The notes below the pieces were generated by a model. The model made no database searches. It was not told the DNA's origin and was given only the letters and a program-made list of their open reading frames with translations. A program made the translations under genes and the position numbers. Positions 36,603 to 45,520 of a DNA stretch of 64,000 nt are shown here, one piece after another. The DNA is from Mesorhizobium sp. AR10 (GTDB lineage: Bacteria; Pseudomonadota; Alphaproteobacteria; Rhizobiales; Rhizobiaceae), in assembly GCF_024746795.1 (NCBI RefSeq), contig NZ_CP080524.1:1550001-1614000 (forward strand), written 5' to 3'. Every line of letters begins with the position of its first letter. The first letter of the stretch is position 1.

Positions 36603-38035
36603 GACGCAGCCGCAAGGTCAAGATCCTCGCCACCATCGGTCCGGCATCCTCTTCCGAGGAAATGCTGAAGAAGCTTTTCGAAGCCGGCGCCGATGTATTC
36701 CGCATCAATATGAGCCACACCGATCACGAGCTGATGCGCACGCTCGTCGGCCGCATCCGCACCGTCGAAGAAGCAGTCGGTCGTCCCATCGGCATTCTCG
36801 CCGACCTGCAAGGGCCCAAGCTGCGCGTCGGCAAGTTCGCCAACGGCAAGGAAGTGCTGACCGAGGGCCAGACCTTCACGCTCGACGACAATCCGGAACC
36901 CGGCACGTCGACAAGGGTCTATCTGCCGCATCCAGAAATCCTGAGCTCGGTCGAGGCCGGTGACCGTCTGTTGATCGACGACGGCAAGCTCGAGCTGAAG
37001 GCGGTGAAGAGCGACGGCAAGGCGATCGTCTGCACCGTCGTTGCCGGTACCACCATTTCCGACAAGAAGGGCGTCAGCCTGCCCGACACCGACCTGCCGG
37101 TCGGCGCGCTGACCGACAAGGATCGCAAGGATCTCGATGCGGTGCTGGCCACCGGCGTCGACTGGGTAGCGCTGTCGTTCGTGCAGCGGCCTGAGGATCT
37201 GGCGGAAGCCCGCAAGATCGCGCGCGGCCGGGCGCTTATCATGGCGAAGATCGAAAAGCCGCAGGCTGTCGCCCGGCTGGCCGAGATCATCGAACTCTCG
37301 GACGCGCTGATGGTCGCCCGCGGCGATCTCGGCGTCGAGATGCCGCTCGAAGCCGTGCCCGGCATCCAGAAGCAGATCACCCGCGCCGCGCGGCGCGCCG
37401 GCAAGCCGGTGGTGGTCGCCACGCAGATGCTGGAATCGATGATCACCGCGCCGGTGCCGACCCGCGCCGAAGTCTCGGATGTGTCGATCGCCGTGTTCGA
37501 AGGCGCCGATGCGATCATGCTTTCCGCGGAGTCCGCGGCCGGCGCCTATCCGGTCGAGGCGGTGGCGATGATGAACCGTATCGCCACCAAGGTGGAAACC
37601 GATCCGACCTATGCCGGCATCATCAACGCGCAACGCTCGGAGCCGGAAGCGACCGGCGCCGACGCGATTTCGCTGGCCGCCCGCGAAATCGCCGAAACGC
37701 TGAAACTTTCGGCGATCATTACTTATACGGCCTCCGGCACCACCGGCCTGCGCGCCGCGCGCGAGCGTCCGCAGGTGCCGATCGTCGCACTGTCGCCGAT
37801 CCTCAACACGGCGCGGCGGCTGTCGCTGTTGTGGGGCACGCATTGCGTGGTTTCGCCGGATGCCAGCGACCTCGACGACATGGTCGACCGCGCCTGCCGC
37901 ATCGCCCTGGAGGAAGGGTTCGGCAAGCCGGGCGACCGCGTCATCATCACGGCGGGCGTGCCTCTGCGGACACCGGGTTCGACCAATATGCTGCGCATCG
38001 CATATATCGGGTCGGACACGCAGGCCGGCCACTAG
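36599..38035 (+). CDS. pykA: Pyruvate kinase
   Basis: A 478-residue glycolytic enzyme converting phosphoenolpyruvate and ADP to pyruvate and ATP. Clear motifs: RKVKILATIGPASSSEEM, RINMSHTDHE, the active-site stretch IMAKIEKPQAVARLAEII, MVARGDLGVEMPLE and the C-terminal allosteric domain. The start codon overlaps the DUF1036 stop by four bases. Length fits bacterial PykA. The DUF1036-pykA-hydrolase arrangement matches other rhizobia as I recall. Confidence 0.95.
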   Translation: MRRSRKVKILATIGPASSSEEMLKKLFEAGADVFRINMSHTDHELMRTLVGRIRTVEEAVGRPIGILADLQGPKLRVGKFANGKEVLTEGQTFTLDDNPEPGTSTRVYLPHPEILSSVEAGDRLLIDDGKLELKAVKSDGKAIVCTVVAGTTISDKKGVSLPDTDLPVGALTDKDRKDLDAVLATGVDWVALSFVQRPEDLAEARKIARGRALIMAKIEKPQAVARLAEIIELSDALMVARGDLGVEMPLEAVPGIQKQITRAARRAGKPVVVATQMLESMITAPVPTRAEVSDVSIAVFEGADAIMLSAESAAGAYPVEAVAMMNRIATKVETDPTYAGIINAQRSEPEATGADAISLAAREIAETLKLSAIITYTASGTTGLRAARERPQVPIVALSPILNTARRLSLLWGTHCVVSPDASDLDDMVDRACRIALEEGFGKPGDRVIITAGVPLRTPGSTNMLRIAYIGSDTQAGH

Positions 38036-38044
38036 GATCAGGGT

Positions 38045-39112
38045 CTAGGTTGGCGCCAGTTCGGCCTCGGGCACTTTGATGTCGGCGCATTTGCCGGCGC
38101 CGTAGGCGTCGCCGGCGATCCGCGCCTCCACGGTCTTTGCCATCGCCTGCAGGTCAACATCCCTGCGGGCCGCTTTCTCGATCGCGCCTATGACCAGATC
38201 GGGCGCGATCCAGTCCGGCTTGTGGCCGAGATTGTGCACCCAGACCAGTTCGGCGCCGGGGATATCGCGGACGAGGCCGATCGAATGGATGGTCGCGTAG
38301 ACCACCTTGTCGCGGTCGCCCGAGATGACCACGGTCGGCGCCTTGATCTCGCGATAGTGCGGCGAAGCGTCAAGCGCGTAGCGATAAAGCCCCGCGACAT
38401 CGGTGGCGTTGGAGCGAAAAGCGCGGGGCCTGAGCACCAGCGGGATCGAAGCCTCGGCGACATAGTTGTCCGGCACCTTGTTTGGGGCAAAGACGCAGGT
38501 GGTGGCGTCATCCATCTGCAGCGTTCCCGCCGGATAGGTCAGCGTCTCGGAAAACAGCCAGCCGACGATCGGAAGAGTAGTCAAATTGTAATACCAGGAC
38601 GTTGCGCCGCCCGGCCAGGGATGGCTGACGGGCGAGACAAAGACGAGGCCAAGCGTCCTGTCCAGGTGTTCTCGGCCGAAGGCTGACGTCACGGCGCCGC
38701 CGAAAGAATGGCCGACGATGATCGCCTTCTTGATGCCGAGACGGTCCATCAGCGCTGCGAGGGTGTTGGCCTGCGCCGACGGGGTTTCGTTGTTGCCGGG
38801 ACCGCGCCCTGACCAGCCGAAACCCGGGCGGTCGAAGAACAGCATTTCGGCGCGGCCCTCGAGCAGTGGCCGCAGCGGCAGCATCTGATCCCTGAGATTG
38901 GCGCTGGCGCCGTGGATGAAGACGATCGGCGGCAGTTCGGCATTGGCGGGCGCCGGGACATGGACATAATGGATGCGAGCGCCATCGATGTCGGCGAAGT
39001 CGCCGACGGCCGGATTGCGGCGCTCGATCAGCCACGAACCGGCGCGTGTGACGCCGGCAAGAGTGAACAAAAGCGCCATCAGGAAGGCGAATGCGGCGTA
39101 GGTCAGGTTCAT
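38045..39112 (-). CDS. Alpha/beta-fold hydrolase, membrane-anchored
   Basis: A 355-residue protein with an N-terminal hydrophobic helix (YAAFAFLMALLFTLAGVTRAG) that probably anchors it. The hydrolase fold follows: oxyanion motif IVFIHGASAN, nucleophile elbow GHSFGGAV, acid in VISGDRDKVVYA and catalytic His in VHNLGHKPDW. The substrate is not predictable. It converges on pykA with nine bases between. An intact copy of the ~135-bp intergenic repeat lies just upstream of its start. Confidence 0.85.
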   Translation of the reverse strand: MNLTYAAFAFLMALLFTLAGVTRAGSWLIERRNPAVGDFADIDGARIHYVHVPAPANAELPPIVFIHGASANLRDQMLPLRPLLEGRAEMLFFDRPGFGWSGRGPGNNETPSAQANTLAALMDRLGIKKAIIVGHSFGGAVTSAFGREHLDRTLGLVFVSPVSHPWPGGATSWYYNLTTLPIVGWLFSETLTYPAGTLQMDDATTCVFAPNKVPDNYVAEASIPLVLRPRAFRSNATDVAGLYRYALDASPHYREIKAPTVVISGDRDKVVYATIHSIGLVRDIPGAELVWVHNLGHKPDWIAPDLVIGAIEKAARRDVDLQAMAKTVEARIAGDAYGAGKCADIKVPEAELAPT

Positions 39113-39151
39113 GGGGAGATATACGGGCCGAAGCGAAATTAGTTCAGGGAC

Positions 39152-39285
39152 ATGCTGATATACAGGTGAGGCCGGCGTGCGAACGTCGGGCTCCTGCGCT
39201 TCGGGTACTCACGTACCCAAAAGTACGCTCCGTGCCGGTTCTCGGTGCCCCACATTCTCGACCGGCCTGACCTGAATCTCAGCAT
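39152..39285. repeat. ~135-bp intergenic palindromic repeat, copy 1
   Basis: Begins ATGCTGATATACAGGT and ends ACCTGAATCTCAGCAT, so the ends are imperfect inverted repeats. The interior carries GCGCTTCGGGTACTCACGTA, then AAAGTACGCTCCG, then CCGGTTCTCGG. Copy 2 at 61627-61761 matches over the whole length, and a diverged partial copy lies inside the lytic transglycosylase gene (50946-51024). It encodes no protein. It resembles a mobile or structural intergenic element spread in the genome. Confidence 0.8.
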
Positions 39286-39309
39286 ATCCCGGCTGCGTGA
39301 CAGGGAGCA

Positions 39310-39891
39310 TCAAATGCCTTCGCCGGCAAGCTCTTCAGAAAGCGTGGCGACCTGATCCTGGGCGTTGCGCATCATCGGGTAGATGCCCAGCACACGCTGC
39401 CAGGCATCGAGCGCCGACTGCTTGTGGCCGGTTACGGCCATGATCTGCGCCAAGCCCGAAAGCGCGCCGAAATGGCGCGGCTCCAATTGCAGCGTACGGT
39501 CGATGTCCGACATCGATTTTCCGAAGTTCTTCATCATGTAGTGCACGGTGGCGCGCCGGTTCCAGCCTTCGGCATAGGTCGGCTGCAAGGTCACCACCTG
39601 ATCGAGGAAATCGAGCGCGACGTCGAACTTCTGGTTCTCGATGGCCTTTTGCGACCATTGCATCATCAAGTCGACCGAGGCGCTGCCGGACTGGAACCAC
39701 TCGCTCCAGATACGCCCGGAAATGCGCTCGGCAGCCTTTTCATTGCGCTCGCGCTTCAGATCGGCGAACAGCTGGTCGATCCGGGCTTCTTTCGTCACGG
39801 CAACCGGTGGATCGACCGGGTCGTCCGCCCAGGCGGGCAAGACAGCGCTGGAGAGGAAAAGGCTGGTTAGAAATGCAAAAAGAATCCGCAT
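39310..39891 (-). CDS. TPR-repeat secreted or periplasmic protein
   Basis: A 193-residue protein with a signal peptide (MRILFAFLTSLFLSSAVLPAWA) and helical tetratricopeptide-like repeats. FDVALDFLDQVVTLQPTYAE, GKSMSDIDRTLQLEPRHFGA and KQSALDAWQRVLGIYPMMRN each fit the 34-residue pattern. TPR proteins mediate protein contacts; no enzymatic motif is present. It is a single gene between a repeat element and rpmJ. Function unknown. Confidence 0.8.
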   Translation of the reverse strand: MRILFAFLTSLFLSSAVLPAWADDPVDPPVAVTKEARIDQLFADLKRERNEKAAERISGRIWSEWFQSGSASVDLMMQWSQKAIENQKFDVALDFLDQVVTLQPTYAEGWNRRATVHYMMKNFGKSMSDIDRTLQLEPRHFGALSGLAQIMAVTGHKQSALDAWQRVLGIYPMMRNAQDQVATLSEELAGEGI

Positions 39892-40003
39892 CGCCGGAAT
39901 CTAACCCCGGACGGCGGATCGTCAAACTGAATTTAGCGTGAAAGGGCCGGCAAGCCGGCAATAAACATCATTTGGACGGAGGCAATGGCCTCCGGCCGAA
40001 AAC

Positions 40004-40129
40004 TCAGCCCTGGCGCGCCTTGTAGCGCGGGGCGGTCTTGTTGATGATGTAGATGCGTCCCTTGCGGCGAACCAGCTGGTTGTCGCGGTGACGCGCCTTC
40101 AGCGCCTTGAGCGAATTCTTGATCTTCAT
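40004..40129 (-). CDS. rpmJ: 50S ribosomal protein L36
   Basis: A 41-residue basic protein reading [20 protein letters not shown], then [21 protein letters not shown]. It is the long L36 form with an insertion, and it lacks the four zinc-binding residues (CxxC...C...H) of the Zn-type protein, so it is the zinc-independent (C-minus) paralogue. In bacteria this form often replaces the zinc form during zinc shortage, but in many alphaproteobacteria it is the only L36. It stands alone, away from the main ribosomal operons. Confidence 0.95.
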   Translation of the reverse strand: MKIKNSLKALKARHRDNQLVRRKGRIYIINKTAPRYKARQG

Positions 40130-40148
40130 GGTCTTGCCCGTCGGTCTG

Positions 40149-40196
40149 GGCCCGGTCCGGGCCGAATTATTAAGGCGCGCTCGGAAAGCGCGCCTT
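40149..40196 (-). promoter_or_regulatory. Two stem-loops upstream of rpmJ
   Basis: GGCCCGG-T-CCGGGCC (40149-40163) and AAGGCGCGCT-CGGAA-AGCGCGCCTT (40172-40196) lie 20-70 bases before the rpmJ start on its strand. They could form a structured leader, or the second could terminate transcription arriving from upstream. No ribosomal-protein leader family is recognised. Confidence 0.45.
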
Positions 40197-40356
40197 TGAA
40201 CTTGCGTGGCTCATAAACGAGGAGCCTTGTCCCTGTCAACCGCAAGCATGCCGGATAGACGATGTGAACGGCCCGCGCCATCAAATATCCGCCATCAGCG
40301 CCTCGCATCCTTGCATGGCCAAGGGCCGGCTGGAATGATGTTGCAGCTTTGATTTG

Positions 40357-40403
40357 GCGCATGACCCTTTCCGAAATCGCTTCAGATTTTCGGGGTCATG
40401 CGC
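40357..40403. repeat. Palindromic intergenic element (GCGCATGACCC arms)
   Basis: Perfect eleven-base arms GCGCATGACCC (40357-40367) and GGGTCATGCGC (40393-40403) enclose an imperfect inner stem (CCGAAATCG / CAGATTTTCGG). It ends ten bases before the ribosome site of the LprI-like gene. It is similar in plan to the element at 3768-3836 and is typical of short palindromes scattered between rhizobial genes. Confidence 0.7.
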
Positions 40404-40422
40404 AAAGCGATTGGAGGTCATC

Positions 40423-40845
40423 ATGCGCCGAATTTTTCTGCCCGCCTTTCTCGTCGTCCTGGCGGCAGCCTCGGCCGCCCATGCGGACGATTGCGACCGC
40501 AACGACGACAGCCAGCAGATGATGACCATCTGTGCCGGTGCCGACTATGGCGCGGCCGACGCCAGGCTCAACAAGGCCTACAAGGATCTGGTCGGTCGCA
40601 ATGACGACAAGACGAACAAGCTGCTGCAAACAGCGCAGCGCGCGTGGATAATTTTCCGCGACGCCGAGTGCGCCTATTCGACAGCGGACAGCGAGGGCGG
40701 TTCCATCCATCCGATGGAGGTTTCGGAATGCCTGACGCGGTTGACCAATGATCGCATCAAGCAGCTTACCTCCGGTGCAAACTGCGAGGAAGGCGATGCC
40801 AGCTGCGCCAGCCCTGACGAGGACGAGGGCGACGACCCACAATAA
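40423..40845 (+). CDS. LprI/DUF1311-family secreted protein
   Basis: A 140-residue protein with a signal peptide (IFLPAFLVVLAAASAAHA). The DUF1311 core follows: CAGADYGAADARLNKAYKDLVGR, then LLQTAQRAWIIFRDAECAY and the closing MEVSECLTRLTNDRIKQL, with conserved Cys in the mature part. LprI of Mycobacterium inhibits lysozyme; for this homologue that is only a possibility. The tail is acidic (PDEDEGDDPQ). GGAGG at 40413-40417 sets the ATG at 40423; the frame is open upstream through the palindrome and is rejected. Confidence 0.88.
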   Translation: MRRIFLPAFLVVLAAASAAHADDCDRNDDSQQMMTICAGADYGAADARLNKAYKDLVGRNDDKTNKLLQTAQRAWIIFRDAECAYSTADSEGGSIHPMEVSECLTRLTNDRIKQLTSGANCEEGDASCASPDEDEGDDPQ

Positions 40846-40853
40846 AGGAAATG

Positions 40854-41930
40854 TCAGCCGCGCCGGCTGGTCTGGGTGAAATGTCCCATCTTGCGGCCAG
40901 GGCGCGCCTCGGCCTTGCCGTAGAGATGCAGCATCAGATCGGGCTCGGCGAGCAGGGCCGGAACGCGCAGGATATCGTCGCCGATCAGGTTTTCCATGAC
41001 ACAGTTGGAATGGCGGCCGGGATTTCCCAGCGGCAGCCCGGCGACCGCGCGAATATGCTGTTCGAATTGCGAGACGATGCAGGCGGCTTCCGTCCAGTGG
41101 CCGGAATTGTGGACGCGTGGCGCGATTTCATTGGCCAGCAGCGACCCATCGGCAAGGACAAAGAACTCGACGCCGATGACGCCGACATAATCGAGTGCTG
41201 CAAGTATCTTTGCCGCCGCGGCCTGCGCCGCAGCCGCTGTCTCGGATTTTATTCCGGCCGGCAGGGTCGAGGTGTGAAGGATGCCGTGGCGGTGGACATT
41301 CTCGGCTGGATCGTAGGCAGCGAGCGAACCGTCCAGCCCACGCGCCGCGATCACCGAAATCTCGCGCTCGAAGGCGACGAAGGATTCGAGGATCAGCGGC
41401 ACGTTGCCCATCGTCTCGCAGGTGCCGGCAAAGCCGCCCGCTTCCATGTTGCGGAAGACTCGCTGGCCCTTGCCGTCATAGCCCATGCGCCGGGTCTTCA
41501 ATATGCCGCTGCCGTCGAACTTTTTCAGCGCCGCCGTCAGTTCGTCGTCATTGTCGACGGGGCAGAAATCGGCGGTTGGTATGCCGATGCCGTTGAGGAA
41601 TTTCTTCTCCGCCATGCGGTCTTGCGCCACTTCCAGCGCGCGCGCCGGCGGATAGACCGGGACCGTGGCGGCAAGCGAATTGGCGGCCGCGACCGGAACG
41701 TTTTCGAATTCGTAGGTGACGACGGCGCTGGCCGCAGCCAGTTCGGCGAGGGCGGCGGTATCGTCATAGGCGGCTGTTATCTGCCGGTTGGCAAGCTGTG
41801 CGGCCGGACAGTCGGCTTGCGGCTCCAGTACGACCGTGCGGTAGCCTAGGCGCGCCGCTGCCATGGCCAGCATGCGGCCGAGCTGGCCGCCGCCAATGAT
41901 GCCGATGGTCGACCCCGCCGGCAAGCTCAC
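40854..41930 (-). CDS. purK: 5-(carboxyamino)imidazole ribonucleotide synthase PurK
   Basis: A 358-residue ATP-grasp enzyme that makes N5-carboxy-AIR from AIR, ATP and bicarbonate in purine synthesis. The start [25 protein letters not shown] is diagnostic. ATP-grasp motifs include [17 protein letters not shown], a lid region and [18 protein letters not shown] near the C-terminus. Its ATG overlaps the purE stop by four bases, so PurE and PurK are translationally coupled. It converges on the LprI-like gene with eight bases between. Confidence 0.96.
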   Translation of the reverse strand: MSLPAGSTIGIIGGGQLGRMLAMAAARLGYRTVVLEPQADCPAAQLANRQITAAYDDTAALAELAAASAVVTYEFENVPVAAANSLAATVPVYPPARALEVAQDRMAEKKFLNGIGIPTADFCPVDNDDELTAALKKFDGSGILKTRRMGYDGKGQRVFRNMEAGGFAGTCETMGNVPLILESFVAFEREISVIAARGLDGSLAAYDPAENVHRHGILHTSTLPAGIKSETAAAAQAAAAKILAALDYVGVIGVEFFVLADGSLLANEIAPRVHNSGHWTEAACIVSQFEQHIRAVAGLPLGNPGRHSNCVMENLIGDDILRVPALLAEPDLMLHLYGKAEARPGRKMGHFTQTSRRG

Positions 41931-42424
41931 GGCGCGTCCGTCGGCTCGGCGGCGACCTTGGCGGTCTGTGTGGCACGCCAGGCGTCGAGCCGCGCTGCAA
42001 GTCTTTCGTCGTTCAGCGCCAGGACGGCAGCGGCCAGCAGGGCGGCGTTGGCGGCACCGGCCTTGCCGATGGCCAGAGTGCCGACCGGAATGCCGGCCGG
42101 CATCTGGACGATGGAGAGCAGCGAGTCCTTTCCGGACAGCGCCTTCGATTCCACCGGCACGCCGAAAACCGGCAGCGGCGTCATCGCCGCCGTCATGCCG
42201 GGCAAATGCGCGGCGCCGCCGGCCCCGGCAATGATCACCTTATAGCCGGCCGCCTTGGCACCCTTGGCGAAGTCATACAGCCGGTCGGGGGTGCGGTGGG
42301 CCGAGATGATCAGCCGATGGTGCGGGATGCCCAGCGCCTCCAGCGTTTCGGCGGCATGGCGCATCGTCGCCCAGTCGGACTGGCTGCCCATGATGATGGC
42401 GACGTCGGCGCGATTATCGTCCAA
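41927..42424 (-). CDS. purE: N5-carboxyaminoimidazole ribonucleotide mutase PurE
   Basis: A 165-residue class I PurE that converts N5-CAIR to CAIR, the step after PurK. Motifs: [35 protein letters not shown] and [24 protein letters not shown]. The start is a TTG at 42424 preceded by GGGGAG seven bases upstream, giving [15 protein letters not shown]. The frame extends to another TTG at 42445 with no ribosome site. It is the first gene of a purEK pair. Confidence 0.94.
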   Translation of the reverse strand: MDDNRADVAIIMGSQSDWATMRHAAETLEALGIPHHRLIISAHRTPDRLYDFAKGAKAAGYKVIIAGAGGAAHLPGMTAAMTPLPVFGVPVESKALSGKDSLLSIVQMPAGIPVGTLAIGKAGAANAALLAAAVLALNDERLAARLDAWRATQTAKVAAEPTDAP

Positions 42425-42526
42425 GCTTTTGCTCCCCGGCGGCAAAGGCGCGCATTAGCGGAATTCGCGCAGTGCTGCAAGGAACAAGCACCTGGCGGTC
42501 CAGACAAAGGCGCGCGCTGCGGTGGA

Positions 42527-42880
42527 TCAGTCGACCCTGACGACGAAATGCTTGGTCACCGGCTCGATGATCTTCCATGTTCCCTTGAAATCGGCTTCCA
42601 CCACGAAGGCATCGCCGGGGCCGACTTCGACAGGGGCGCCGCCGTCGGGCGTGATGACGATGCGACCGGCGATCATGTGCACGAACTCATAGTCGCTGTA
42701 GGTGGCGTGATATGTGCCGGGGGTCGCCTGCCACGTTCCGGACAACACCTTGCCGTCCGCCGTGGTGTGCTGGACGGCGGTCTTCATGGTCGGCTTGCCC
42801 TCGACCACGACCCAGCCCGCGAGGTCGCCGGCCTCGGCGTTGTCGACGGCGCCGAATTTGAGGATGGTCTTGTCTGTCAT
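42527..42880 (-). CDS. Cupin-domain protein (DUF861/EutQ-like)
   Basis: A 117-residue single cupin barrel. The pattern VLSGTWQATPGTYHATYSDYEFVHMIAGRIVITPDGG, then VGPGDAFVVEADFKGTWKI, is typical of the DUF861 group related to EutQ and (S)-ureidoglycine aminohydrolase. GGAG lies before the two adjacent ATGs (42883, 42880); I used the second. It follows the SelA-like gene by 116 bases on the same strand, so it may belong to that catabolic cluster, or be independent and precede purE. Confidence 0.82.
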   Translation of the reverse strand: MTDKTILKFGAVDNAEAGDLAGWVVVEGKPTMKTAVQHTTADGKVLSGTWQATPGTYHATYSDYEFVHMIAGRIVITPDGGAPVEVGPGDAFVVEADFKGTWKIIEPVTKHFVVRVD

Positions 42881-42996
42881 CATTGGGCTCCGTTTGGACT
42901 CTACCGGGCGGCGTTGGTTGCCCGGGTCAGATAGCTGATGCACCCGGCGCCGGCAACACGGATGCTATGCGCCGGCGTGCGACCCGGCCGCCGCGG

Positions 42997-44202
42997 CTAA
43001 TCCGGCCAGCGCAAGGCGCCGGAAGAGTCCTTGCGAGCCGCTTTCATGGCATCCGTCGGACGGTCAGCCGCGCTCAGCACGGCCCGCAGGCGTTCAGCGA
43101 CGATCTCTGCCTCGCCGGGATGAAGATTGCAGGGGTCGAGGAAGAAATGGCCGCGCTCGACCTCGTGGTTACGCACAATGATAGGAGGCGAGCCGGCGGC
43201 CAGCGCCGAGGCAAGACCGGCAGCGGTGAACCTGCTCTCCGGCGCCACGAACACCTGAAGGCGGTCGAGTGGATTGGCCGTCGGATCGGGAATGATGTGT
43301 GCGACGATGCCGGGCAGGCCCTGCAATGTATCTCTCCAAAGATGCAGCGCCACGTCTTCCCGCTGGCGGATGCCGGCATGGTCGCGCTTTTCCCATGCCT
43401 CGAGTGCCGCCATGGTGCCGGCGATGCTTTCCTTGCCGACCTTCATCGCCCGTGCGACGCCACGGTTCTGCAGATAAGCGGTCCGCACCAGATCCTTGCG
43501 ACCTGTGACGATGCCGCTTGTCGGTCCCGAGAGGAATTTGTGCCCGCTGTAGATGACGATGTCGGCGCCGCGTGCGAGAAAGCTGCGCAGATCGTATTCC
43601 GAGGCGGCGTCGACGATCACCGGGACGCCCTTGGCGTGGCAGATCTCGCAGAACTCCTCGAGCGACAGCATGCCGTATTGCACCGTGTGATGGGCAACGA
43701 CATAGAGGCCTGCCGCAGTGCGTTCACAGATCGCGTCGCGCACGTGATAGTCCTGCGTCACGCTGACCGTGCCGGCCGGTATGGTCTTGGCTCCGGCCAG
43801 CCGGATCGACTGGTCGATCGGTGCGCCGTAGTTGACGATATGGCCAAGCTGAACGATGACCTCGGACTTGAGGCTCTCGGTGTTGTCAGGCAGCCGCTCG
43901 ATGGCGAGAAGGTTGGTGCCGGTCATGGTGCCGGCAATCGCCATGGTGATGCCGCTGGCGCAGCAAGCGGTGATGAAGCCGGCTTCGCCGCCGGTGAGGC
44001 GCGCGATGATCGTGCTGGCAGCGCGCTGCAAATCATCCATCTCCACCCATTGTGAAGCGATGTCCGACATTGCACGTATGGCTTCCGGGACGATGATCGA
44101 GGCGCCGAGCGTCGTCATCGTGCCGGAAACGTTGATGATCGGGCGGAGGCCGAGCCGTTCGCGGATTGTCGTGTTGGAGCGGTCAGCGGAGTAGATCGTC
44201 AT
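42997..44202 (-). CDS. SelA-like PLP-dependent enzyme (D-glucosaminate-6-P ammonia-lyase/DgaE type)
   Basis: A 401-residue fold-type I PLP enzyme. The SelA/DgaE-type marks are [19 protein letters not shown] at the N-terminus, the Ala/Gly-rich [39 protein letters not shown] and the PLP lysine in [15 protein letters not shown]. No selenocysteine-system partner (selB, selC, selD) is visible, so selenium transfer is unlikely; beta-elimination or ammonia-lyase chemistry on an amino acid or amino sugar acid is more plausible. It lies 26 bases after a RidA gene in the same operon as an amino-acid importer. The substrate is unknown. Confidence 0.8.
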   Translation of the reverse strand: MTIYSADRSNTTIRERLGLRPIINVSGTMTTLGASIIVPEAIRAMSDIASQWVEMDDLQRAASTIIARLTGGEAGFITACCASGITMAIAGTMTGTNLLAIERLPDNTESLKSEVIVQLGHIVNYGAPIDQSIRLAGAKTIPAGTVSVTQDYHVRDAICERTAAGLYVVAHHTVQYGMLSLEEFCEICHAKGVPVIVDAASEYDLRSFLARGADIVIYSGHKFLSGPTSGIVTGRKDLVRTAYLQNRGVARAMKVGKESIAGTMAALEAWEKRDHAGIRQREDVALHLWRDTLQGLPGIVAHIIPDPTANPLDRLQVFVAPESRFTAAGLASALAAGSPPIIVRNHEVERGHFFLDPCNLHPGEAEIVAERLRAVLSAADRPTDAMKAARKDSSGALRWPD

Positions 44203-44228
44203 CTCTCGATATTCCTATTGGCAAGAAT

Positions 44229-44690
44229 TCAGGCGGCGATCTCGACGACCGCCTCGATTTCGACCGTGATGTTGCCCGGCAAGGAGCCGACGCCGATTGC
44301 CGAGCGGGCGTGCCCGCCGATATTATCGAAAACATCGGCAAAAAGATCGGAACAGCCGTTGACCACCTTGGGGTGGTCGCTGAACGTCGGGATAGCATTG
44401 ACGAAGCCAAGCAGCTTGACGATGCGCACGATGCGGCCGAGGTCGCCCGCGGCTGCGTGCATGACAGCGAGCAGGTTCAAGCCGGTGAGACGGGCATGGC
44501 CATAGGCTTCCTCGACCGTGACATCGTCGCCCACCTTGCCGGTGTAGAGCGTGCCATCGGCGCGCAATGGCCCCTGGCCGGACAGGAAGATCAGCCGTCC
44601 GCTTTCGGCGTGAGTGACGAAGTTGGCGATGGGTCTCGGCGGCTCGGGCAACTTCAGGCCCAAGTTGGCGAGCCGGATGTAGGGCGTCAT
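44229..44690 (-). CDS. RidA/YjgF-family enamine/imine deaminase
   Basis: A 153-residue member of the longer RidA subgroup. Recognisable parts are FVTHAESGRLIFLSGQGPL, EEAYGHARLTGLNLLAVMH and the Arg-bearing HARSAIGVGSLPGNITVEIEAV, which keeps the Arg that RidA uses to bind the imine acid. RidA hydrolyses reactive 2-aminoacrylate-type intermediates released by PLP enzymes, which fits its place directly before a SelA-like PLP gene. The ATG at 44690 has AGGAG upstream; the longer open frame beginning at 44885 lies inside the ATPase gene. Confidence 0.88.
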   Translation of the reverse strand: MTPYIRLANLGLKLPEPPRPIANFVTHAESGRLIFLSGQGPLRADGTLYTGKVGDDVTVEEAYGHARLTGLNLLAVMHAAAGDLGRIVRIVKLLGFVNAIPTFSDHPKVVNGCSDLFADVFDNIGGHARSAIGVGSLPGNITVEIEAVVEIAA

Positions 44691-44727
44691 AAAAAATGCT
44701 CCTTGCAACAGCTTTCGCTGTTCGATG

Positions 44728-45516
44728 TCAGAAATGCGAGGCGCGGAACCGCGCCAGGAAGCTGCGTAGGCGTTCGTTGTCGAAACCTGCCGCGAGAATC
44801 TCGGCAGGCGGGCCAACCGCGCTGACGCCGCCATCGGCCATGAAGACGATGCGGCTCGAGGCGTCGCGCGCAAAAGCCATTTCATGCGTGACCATCAGCA
44901 TCGTCATGCCGTCTTCGGCCAGGCTGCGCACGACTTCGAGCACCTCGCCGACGAGTTCGGGATCAAGCGCGGAGGTTATTTCGTCGAGCAGCAGGATCTT
45001 TGGCTCCATCGCCACGGCGCGCGCGATACCGACGCGCTGCTGCTGGCCGCCGGAAAGCTCGGCCGGCAGGCTGTCGGCCTTGTGGGAGAGGCCGACCCGG
45101 CCAAGCCAGTGCTCGGCAATGGCGCGCGCCTCGGCTTCGCTCTTGCCGCGCACCTTGCGCAGGCCGAGCATGATGTTGCCGGCCGCCGTCAGATGCGGAA
45201 ACAGGTTGAAGCTCTGGAACACCATGCCGGTCTCGGCGCGCATCGCGGCCAGGTCGCGCTCGCTGCGACGCTGGCGTCCCCCCGTCTCGCGGTAGCCAAC
45301 CTCCTTGCCGTCTATGCGGATGGAGCCCTTGTCGTAGCTTTCGAGGAAGTTGACGCAGCGCAGCAGCGTGGTCTTGCCGCTGCCGGAAGGCCCGATGACG
45401 GTCACCACTTCGCCGCGAGTCACCTGCAGGCTGACGGAGCGCAGCACTGCGACGGCACCGAAGGCCTTGGACACATCGGAGACATCGAGAAGTGCGAGGT
45501 TGGCAGGTGTGGGCAT
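44728..45516 (-). CDS. Polar amino-acid ABC transporter ATP-binding protein (second importer)
   Basis: A 262-residue GlnQ-type ATPase. Walker A GPSGSGKTT, Q-loop GMVFQSFNLFPH, signature LSGGQQQRVGIARAV and Walker B LLLDEITSALDPEL are intact, though Walker B carries EI where EP is usual; the switch His is in MVTHEMAFA. The start MPTPANLALL at 45516 sits five bases after the stop of the preceding permease remnant. It would energise the importer encoded upstream, whose second permease is broken. Confidence 0.9.
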   Translation of the reverse strand: MPTPANLALLDVSDVSKAFGAVAVLRSVSLQVTRGEVVTVIGPSGSGKTTLLRCVNFLESYDKGSIRIDGKEVGYRETGGRQRRSERDLAAMRAETGMVFQSFNLFPHLTAAGNIMLGLRKVRGKSEAEARAIAEHWLGRVGLSHKADSLPAELSGGQQQRVGIARAVAMEPKILLLDEITSALDPELVGEVLEVVRSLAEDGMTMLMVTHEMAFARDASSRIVFMADGGVSAVGPPAEILAAGFDNERLRSFLARFRASHF

Positions 45517-45520
45517 CTTG

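Noticed and set aside
36596..38032. 478-codon open frame exactly opposite pykA
   Set aside because: Composition artefact; pyruvate kinase motifs on the other strand are unambiguous.
42997..44202. True selenocysteine synthase SelA
   Set aside because: No selB, selC or selD and no in-frame selenocysteine gene nearby; context with RidA and an amino-acid importer fits a lyase better.
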